Below the pieces are notes generated by a model. The model had not been told where the DNA came from, made no database searches, and saw nothing but the letters and a program-made list of their open reading frames with translations. Below are positions 58,101 to 64,000 of a stretch of 64,000 nucleotides of DNA, one piece after another. This DNA is from Brasenia schreberi (lineage: Eukaryota > Streptophyta > Magnoliopsida > Nymphaeales > Cabombaceae): contig JAYKKT010000073.1 in assembly GCA_036023115.1 (NCBI GenBank), positions 17,167,501-17,231,500 on the forward strand, read 5' to 3'. The first letter of the stretch is position 1. The number at the start of each line of letters is the position of its first letter. The position numbers were made by a program, and so were the translations under genes.

Positions 58101-61100
58101 GTCACAAACATCTTTTGTAAACATCTTTTGTACATGTTGATTAAATGCCCAACACTCATAACCATAAAAATTGGCAGGCTTAATTGCTGCTTTATAATAT
58201 TTACCTTTTAACTTTAATGATATCTTCTTATGATAAAGAATACCTGATGCTCCTCTCCATTTTAACCAACCAACATTAATTCTATGAGTAACATCTCCAT
58301 CAATTCTTCTATCACTCTGAAAAATTGACCCTAGGTATTTAAAACTTTCCTTTTGGGAGATGCAATGTGTGCTAATTTTAATTTTCTGTGTCCTCTGAGG
58401 TAACCAAATGATCAAACTTACATTCCATATATTCTGTCCCAAGCCCGGATAAAGGAGGAGGGTTGTGTTAGGCTTCCGACAGCCAACGTAAAACTTCGTC
58501 AGATTTTTTACATTGGGGCTTTGACTCTTACAAGAGATAGCAGGGAGAAGAGAAAGCGGCAGGAAGGCCAAAAAAGGTAGCCTTAAGGGTTTAAAACAAC
58601 TTGGGCCTTGAAAGTTGAAAAGAATGGTCTCTAGAAAAGCTATGGAGTATCATACGATACATGGGTGTACCGTATGATATAGAGGCCTGATAAACTATAC
58701 ATTATGATTCTTCTGGTATCCATACGATTTTACATTGTTTGAAATCCTAACTGAATTTTAATGAAAGAAACTTATTGGAGATTTGCTCCTTTGCTAAATA
58801 TTTGCAAATCTTTATTATATGCAAAAATCACTCAAATAAGCTTCCACAAAAAGAAAAGTGAACTGATGTAGTTTACATCATATCCTAGATACAGCCAAAT
58901 CATGGCAAGATACAATACCATATCACTTGCCAATACCATATCACAAGACATACTCTTGATTATGGATACATGGGCTTATTGTACTGTTTTACATAATAAT
59001 GACGATACATTTGATATAGTATAAGAAATGAAACTTATAAAGTTGCTTCCAAGGAGTGTGTTGTTTTTGTCTCTTAAGCTTTTCCATCCTACAACAACAA
59101 CAACTAAGCCTTTTCCCATATTAAATGAGGTTGGCTACATGGATTCTTTGTTTCCACATAGCACTATCATAATTTGTAGAATCCATGATAAATAAGTTCG
59201 ACAAAGTTTTATGTTGACTGTCGGAAGCCTAACTCCTCCTTTATCTGGGCTTGGGACCGTCATGCAAGGGTGATCCCTCCTAAACACCATAAACACCATA
59301 ATTTTCACGTTGGACTTAGGAGCTAAATCTAGATGAATCAAAGAACTGGCTTTGGAACATATGGCAACTTCCCTAACCTGATTGGCACTCTTGCTACTAC
59401 CAATCCCGATACTTATAAAACTAGAGGAATCTAAATCCAACTCATGTGCCTGATAGTTACCATCTTCCCACCTAGGCAAGATAGCACCTCCGTTCGAGCC
59501 ACAACTTAAATTTGGTGAACCCTGAATATCCGATTTGAAAAGAACTGGGAGCCTGGGACTGTGTCTTTTTACTTCAGTTAGGTTCCCATCAGAAGTTGGC
59601 TTACATTGAGATGCCTCACTAGAGAAAATGTCCCTACTTTCATGTGATCTTCCATTTTAATCCTTTTGTGCACTAGCACATATCAATACTTCACTATTGA
59701 GTTGTTTGTGATTGTTTTGTGCCAATGTGCTTATTGGTACTGCCACCAGAAAGTTGACATCCTGAGTTGCCCAGGTCTCCACATGCATTTGAGTCAGCTG
59801 CTTTTCTGTACCCACCACAGAGTCACATTAAGAGTTGCAAACTCTGGGGTACAAAATCTTATCTTGAGTGCCTCAGTAACTTCTTCACATTGGTGACTCA
59901 AGTTGATCATATAATCTGAACTAGCAGATGGCATCCTCGTACAGGTGAATTGAGGCATTAATGAATTCATTCTTACACTGGAACTCCCTGGATTTTGAAG
60001 ACCTATTCAAACTAAACTAACAAATTAAGGGGTCTTCCCAGTGAACCTTGGAAACTCTGCCCACAGGTTTTAGTTGGATTGTGCTATAGAATGCACTTTG
60101 AGTGGTGGTTGGCTACCAAGGGTTCAATCACCATTATATCTTCTTGTCTCTCATTTTTGTTGGAGTCTGCCCTTGATGCGTCCTGCCTTGCGGTAGCTGC
60201 AAAGAGCTGGTTCTCTGATTGTTGTTCTCCTTCACAAATCTTTGACCTTAACTTGACTGTATTTTCTAATCACTGCATCAACTCTTGTTTCTATAGTTGA
60301 CATTCCTGTTGAAGGTTGTTATTGGTGACCGGAGTTTGTGATGATGCCATGCAGCAAGCCACCATGCTGTGATACCAAATCTTGGTGTTTGACTAAGAGA
60401 GAAAGAGGAAGAGCTGAATGTAGCAATTTGCCAACAAATTAATGCTCTTTCCGTTCCACTTAGGGAATAAAACAGTGGTCATTATAATGGATTCAGTATT
60501 AGGGCTAGTTCAGGTGCATGTCCAAACCTATACTTACTCTACATAAATGCACAGTGGATCGAAAAGGCTTATCTCCCCAGACACCACTAGAAAAATTGAA
60601 CAAAACTGATAGTTGACAGGTATAGGTCTCAGGAGAAGCTCCTTTCAACATCTGACAGTCCATTTATTCTAGCATCTACCCAATTACTTCAACTTTAAGG
60701 ATCCCAGCAAGTCACCTATCAGTGGGGCTTTACAATCCTGGGAGCTGAGGCTTGAGGTGTGTTGTGTCCGGCATACACCTTTCTGTTCCTGAATCATATT
60801 TTTGAGTACTGATGTTGTTGGAGTTCCATTCAACTGATAGGATTTGCTCATCATACTTGAAGTTTGAGGTAGTTGTTAGGTCTATCTCTGTTACGCCTGT
60901 CATCGTATTAGTTGTCTGTGCTCCACACAGGTTACATTGTCTTAATCTTTCTTTATTCTCTGAGATTTTATCTGATTTCTTATTCTATAATCTGTGGGAC
61001 CACACCAGGGAAGAATATTGACAGGGACCACGTTGGGTGTGGTGATCGCTGGAGGAGCATATGCAAGTACATCAGATGAAGCAACCTTCAGGTAGATAGG

Positions 61101-64000
61101 CTGGTATTGCTAAGAAGGGCTGCTGATTTCATGCCATTCTCTTTCATTCTGATTCCATTTTGTGGTTAAACCTGTTTTATCTAGGTTAGTTACTTATACT
61201 GCCTCTGTCTTACATAAGAAGTTTGATTGTACTCTTATGACATTTACTGGAACTGTTAAAATCGTGAGGAGGATCACTTTTGCTTAATAGAGTGGATAAA
61301 TGAAAGAGAAACTGTTTGCTGGTCTTGCTTTCTGATGTGTTGGGGCAAAACCAACTCTGCCAATATGTTATTCTATGCCCATTCGTTGCCACCTGACCTA
61401 CAACTGTTTGAAGATTATGCTTTCTTCTAAAATACATGGTCTAACATATAAGAATTATTGTGGATTACCATATAACTAACAATGATGTATTAAGGGCCAT
61501 TTGGTTGGATGTGAGCTTGTTATCTTTTTCATTTCTAGGCATCACATTGATCTTTCTTTCTCTAACAATCATGTAAAAGTTCCTATGCATCTAAATCTAC
61601 TTTGCTTAGTCGAATCATCAGAGTTATCTTGGTATTCCTATTTCCTCCTCATTATCAGTGCAATATCAGCAGAGTCACTGCTATCCTCTCTCTTGCTATG
61701 ACCTTAAGTTGAACCCAAGATCTATCTCTTTTGGTAGTGCTACCTAACTATTAACTATTCGCTACCCGATTCAATCCGATATATTATAACTTTATTGTAC
61801 TACTTTCCCTTATTGTCTTCCTGCACACTCATGGCCTGCTCTGCTTGATGTTTGTGCAGTGGGTGGTTGTTTAATGCAACAAAGTTTGTTAATCCATTCT
61901 TTGCCTTGTTGGAACCTGAGTTTGCTCACCGTTTGGCAATATCAGCGGCAGCACGGGGCTTCATTCCAAGGGAAAAGAGGCCCGACCCACCAATACTGGA
62001 AGTTGAAGTATGGGGACAAAAATTCTCGAACCCAATTGGTCTTGCTGCAGGCTATGATAAAAATGCTGAGGCTGTTGAAAATTTGTTAGGGCTTGGTTTC
62101 AGTTTTGTTGAAGTTGGCTCTGTAACTCCAATACCGCAAGAGGGTAATCCAAAGCCTTGTCTATTCAGAATACCACAGGAGAGGTATGCATTTTTTTTCT
62201 TTCTTGTAAGTAAAATTGATCTTCTTTGCTTTACAATGCTTTGATTCTTATAACTTTTTATTTCTATAATATTTTCAAACTTTATTGACTATGGTATCTG
62301 TTTATGCCTTTGAAAACACTCAGTATGTGTAGTTGACTAATAACATCTTCTTAGGTAGTTTAAGTGAAGCAACCTTGCACACATTTGGATAAAGAATAAT
62401 TAAATAAACTTGAGCATCTCTGTGTTTCAGGCTTTCTTAAAACAGGGTAGTTGTGATGGTTCCAAGCGTCTTATTGACATGGTATCCTATTAAAAGGGTC
62501 CTATCTGATTTTCTCACTGCGAATTGTATAGCTTTCTATAGTTCCTCCCTGTATCTGCTTGCTGGTGCTTCTCTTATGCTCTTTTAGTGTCTTCCTTTTT
62601 ATTTTCTGTTTAGAATGCATGCATCTATTTATGGAAGGAATGCTATTGGAAATGGGATCTAACCTACTGCCTACTACCTGACATTGCATTACGGGGATAG
62701 AATGCAAAAGTCTTTAACTCTACGTAATTTCTTATTTTTATATCTCTGAAAGCTTTATAAAATGAAAAATTCTTCTTCAGCATGTTCATCCAGTCAGCTT
62801 TGGGGCACTGCAAAATCTTTCTGCTGATATTCATCTGCTACCTTTCCTTTGTGTTCTTGGGTCTTTTCTGTCTCACCTTAAATGATGGTTGGGTTTTATT
62901 TTTAAAGGTAATGGAGGATAATCTGCCCGTTACTCTAATGAATTATTGTAATTAAATTTCTTTGTCACAGTGCTATCATTAGCCAAGATTGTTCTAATAG
63001 TGAGGGGCTTGTGGCTGTTGTGGAACGTTTGGCTGGACAATATGGCAAGATCAAGTTTAAACGGAAAACTGATGAGATGGAGAATGGAGGAAAAACAAAA
63101 CTTGGCATTGTTGGTGTCAACATTGGCAAGAATAAGTCGAGTGAGGATGCATCTGCAGATTATCTGCAAGGATTTCATACATTATGTCATGTTGCTGATT
63201 ATTTGGTACTTCTAGCTACTTGATAAGCTGCATAGTATAAGCTGTAGTCTAACACCAATCATTTCATTGTGTTCACTAATCAACTTAGGTTCTTTTTGTT
63301 CTTACGATGTGCTGGAATTCTATCCTAAAGTTTGTGTTGAACGTGATCTGCTATTTGGAAAAAGAAAATGCTCAAGTGCATGTTGGGTGGCTTAAAAGGA
63401 TTCACAGAGTTTAGTTCTTCTGCCCCTTGTAAGCATTTGGAAAGGAAATGCTAATTAGCACTAAGATGGCCATGAAACTGGGTGATTGATGGGTTTCCAG
63501 GTGCTTGCCTTGGATTGGCTAGCAACTTGTGGCTGATTGTGGTACAGCGTGGAGAGTTAAATGCACTATGTTTAGCTATAAGTTGAAATTATTCTCAATT
63601 TTAGTACCATATACCTTGTCTAGTTTCTAACCATTTCAACCGGTTGAGGCTGTTGAAATGTCAAGCTTTCTCCCTAGACTATCTCATTCTTGTGGGCTGA
63701 GAGTTGGCCATGCCGTTACCATGTGACCTGTTGTCCACCATTAATCAACTTTGAACTTGTTTGAGTAGTGGCTCCCTTTTCACCTGATCCAGCGGCAGGG
63801 ATGAGAAATTATTCATTACAACCGTGTAAAAAAGCAACATGCTGAAGGTATTTGTGATTGATGCACACAATAAAAATTCAGGCATTTTCCTGTGTTTATG
63901 CATTTTCATCTGTCTGAAGAGCAGAAACGTCGAATATATCTAACAGTAAAGGTCTAAGATGTTTAATGGGTATAGAATATGTTTTACATTCTTGATCTTT
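43120..64000 (+). CDS. PYRD: Dihydroorotate dehydrogenase, mitochondrial (3' end outside window)
   Basis: Exons in the window: 43120-43320, 61009-61091, 61860-62183, 62971-63205; all are phase-consistent and more must follow beyond 64,000. The enzyme oxidises dihydroorotate to orotate in pyrimidine synthesis, on the inner mitochondrial membrane with FMN and quinone. Exon 1 encodes an Arg/Ser/Pro-rich presequence. Exon 2 encodes a membrane helix ([18 protein letters not shown]). Exon 3 holds [35 protein letters not shown] and [18 protein letters not shown]. Exon 4 holds [20 protein letters not shown]. Intron 1 is 17,688 bp and packed with transposons. Oddity: the segment that in the family reads AIINRxGFNSEG is [12 protein letters not shown] here, losing residues normally near FMN/orotate, although the frame is open. 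Confidence 0.9.
45377..45440. repeat. 32-bp direct duplication in the hAT gene
   Basis: GTTCCTTTTGAAGCTTGCT-type unit repeated at 45,377-45,408 and 45,409-45,440 with two mismatches. Confidence 0.9.
46461..46526. repeat. 33-bp in-frame direct duplication in the hAT gene
   Basis: Two units (46,461-46,493 and 46,494-46,526), one mismatch. On the minus strand this repeats [11 protein letters not shown]. Confidence 0.92.
47799..47912. repeat. Three-copy short tandem repeat in the LTR element
   Basis: Three diverged units of about 38 bp, each with CAAGCTTTAA then GCTAAGCT and CCATCCAAATC-like ends. Confidence 0.8.
48200..48500. repeat. Diverged tandem duplication in the LTR element
   Basis: About 48,200-48,318 and 48,371-48,499 share AGTGCAT..CTCCAACC, GAAGCACCTTAATCACAAA and GTGACATATAGCCA in the same order. 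Confidence 0.8.
48690..49377 (+). pseudogene. Host-like protein relic inside the LTR element (opposite strand)
   Basis: On the plus strand a protein-like frame reads [20 protein letters not shown], a stop, then [20 protein letters not shown] and [21 protein letters not shown] basic patch and an acidic run ([16 protein letters not shown]) follow, with SIILGEGNS. After a frame change near 49,100 a Ser/Asn-rich tail continues to the primer site. It looks like the C-terminal part of a charged nuclear protein; I cannot name it. Its strand is opposite to the LTR element, and it lies directly beside the PBS. Confidence 0.5.
49765..52672 (+). mobile_element. RTE-clade LINE copy B
   Basis: The longest 5' extent in the window: it begins upstream of the endonuclease ([20 protein letters not shown]) and runs through endonuclease, reverse transcriptase (FADD near 51,907) and the C-terminal region to a (TTG)n tail at about 52,655-52,672. 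It carries more stops and frameshifts than copy A (for example near 50,280, 51,056, 51,645 and 52,194) and a deletion near 52,330. I found no clear target-site duplication. Confidence 0.9.
52795..53110 (+). mobile_element. Relic of a second RTE-like LINE subfamily
   Basis: [20 protein letters not shown] and VSMEEKLRH correspond to the RTE C-terminal region ([20 protein letters not shown] in copy A) but are far more diverged. Frame breaks follow, then [12 protein letters not shown] and RGEPVL-like remains. Confidence 0.55.
53111..54544. other. DHODH intron 1, unassigned part
   Basis: No gene recognised. A 32-bp-spaced repeat (GCATGAAATCCAC..TAAGCC..CA..TATAATGG) occurs twice at about 53,967-54,035. 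Confidence 0.45.
54545..56740 (-). mobile_element. Older antisense RTE fragment, split by RTE copy C
   Basis: 54,545-54,817 is an antisense RTE 3' end (ACAACAATAACTAAGCC to TTCATTTTGTCAATC). It continues at 56,346-56,740 (TTGGTGTCACTC, ACCTCATCACATTTAC, AACACTCTGAATTATAAAGC and on to a match of the FADD-downstream region). It is more diverged than the inserted copy. Confidence 0.88.
54800..56363 (+). mobile_element. RTE copy C: RT-deleted, 18-bp TSD
   Basis: The element is 54,818-56,345, between exact copies of CATTTTGTCAATCTATTG (54,800-54,817, 56,346-56,363). It is 5'-truncated at the endonuclease start and has the endonuclease mostly open ([18 protein letters not shown]). Near 55,825 the sequence jumps from AYKKAKKE to INAGWLK. 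This removes about 1.27 kb relative to copy A, including the FADD core. The C-terminus and TTG tail are present. Confidence 0.92.
57095..58745 (-). mobile_element. Third hAT-family element, with RTE inside
   Basis: The element is 57,103-58,737 between TTTGAAAC (57,095-57,102) and TTTGAAAT (58,738-58,745). The ends are CAATGTTGTAA at left and, inverted, CAATGTAAAATCGTATGG at right. The subterminal region has CGTATCGGACGGTATTG and GTATCATACGATAC motifs. On the minus strand at 57,479-57,751 a BED-finger-like piece ([18 protein letters not shown]) remains of the transposase. An antisense RTE fragment occupies about 57,735-58,440. Confidence 0.75.
57735..58507 (-). mobile_element. Antisense RTE 3' fragment fused to an RTE 5' block
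   Basis: 57,735-58,436 is an antisense RTE 3' part starting with CAACAACAACAACAACAACT. At 58,437 it passes into GTCCCAAGCCCGGATAAAGG and TTAGGCTTCCGACAGCC, the 5' block seen in the short RTE-derived elements but in the opposite (plus) orientation. The junction lies in the region matching ACAGAATATATGGAATG of the sense element. Confidence 0.75.
58746..59091. other. DHODH intron 1, old repeat-like sequence
   Basis: Several ATACCATATCAC and GATACAATACC motifs (58,890-59,010) resemble the hAT subterminal motif but no ends are visible. Confidence 0.35.
59092..59290 (-). mobile_element. Short RTE-derived non-autonomous element
   Basis: Same build as 15,475-15,665: CAACAACAACAACTAAGCC, the RTE 3' end, then ATAATTTGTAGAATCCATG, CGACAAAGTTTTATG, GTCGGAAGCCTAA and TTTATCTGGGCTTGGGACCG. 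About 200 bp, no coding capacity. Confidence 0.7.
59291..60650 (-). mobile_element. LTR retrotransposon 5' part, minus orientation
   Basis: On the minus strand TGTTGAAAGGAGCTTCTCC (near 60,650) could start an LTR ending near 60,380, followed by TTGGTATCACAGCATGG, a Met-tRNA-like primer site (60,363-60,379). Then comes a frame starting [18 protein letters not shown], broken by stops. It still reads openly at 59,290-59,640 ([18 protein letters not shown]). No pol domain or second LTR was found. Confidence 0.45.
60651..61008. other. End of DHODH intron 1
   Basis: T-rich sequence leading to the exon 2 acceptor (CACACCAG at 61,001-61,008). Nothing else seen. Confidence 0.5.

Overview
The window looks like nuclear DNA of a flowering plant. 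It holds spliced genes for plant proteins (an ORMDL sphingolipid regulator, an ATXR5/6-type H3K27 monomethyltransferase with PHD, PIP-box and SET parts, ribosomal protein L10a and mitochondrial dihydroorotate dehydrogenase). These are separated by AT-rich sequence full of microsatellites and plant transposons: Copia LTR elements, RTE-clade LINEs with TTG tails, hAT and PIF/Harbinger DNA transposons. Two introns are very long because of transposon load (about 7.9 kb in ORM, about 17.7 kb in DHODH). This suggests a repeat-rich genome, but I cannot name the species.

Layout. 1-4.4 kb: unrecognised exon-like pieces and long microsatellites. 4.4-13.5 kb, minus: ORM gene; its intron 2 carries an internally deleted Copia element (TSD TCAAC) and a hAT element with a smaller relative nested inside. 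13.7-16.5 kb: Copia remnants and RTE fragments. 16.7-20.2 kb, plus: ATXR gene with two E2F-like promoter sites. 21.6-24.4 kb: partial tandem duplicate of that gene, frameshifted, without the PHD and last SET exons. 26.4-30.1 kb, plus: RPL10A. 31.6-33.0 kb, minus: PIF/Harbinger pseudogene. 33.4-36.7 kb: RTE element inserted in an older antisense RTE. 37.8-38.2 kb, minus: start of an unrecognised gene. 40.8-41.0 kb: orphan last exon of a PP1 inhibitor-2 gene. 43.1 kb to the end, plus: DHODH, running out of the window.

DHODH intron 1 (43,321-61,008) is a graveyard of nested mobile DNA. A minus-strand LTR element (44,041-49,716) has a hAT transposon inside one LTR and, between PBS and PPT, a stretch reading like a host protein on the opposite strand. 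Two further RTE copies follow. One (54.8-56.3 kb) sits inside an antisense RTE with an exact 18-bp target-site duplication and lacks most of its reverse transcriptase. A third hAT element (57,103-58,737) contains yet another RTE fragment.

The genes are ordinary housekeeping genes and do not form a pathway. The unusual content is the transposon architecture, the ATXR duplication with a near-identical tract, and a divergent substrate-site motif in the DHODH gene. All coordinates and splice sites were read by eye from the sequence; family names rest on remembered family motifs, not on database searches.
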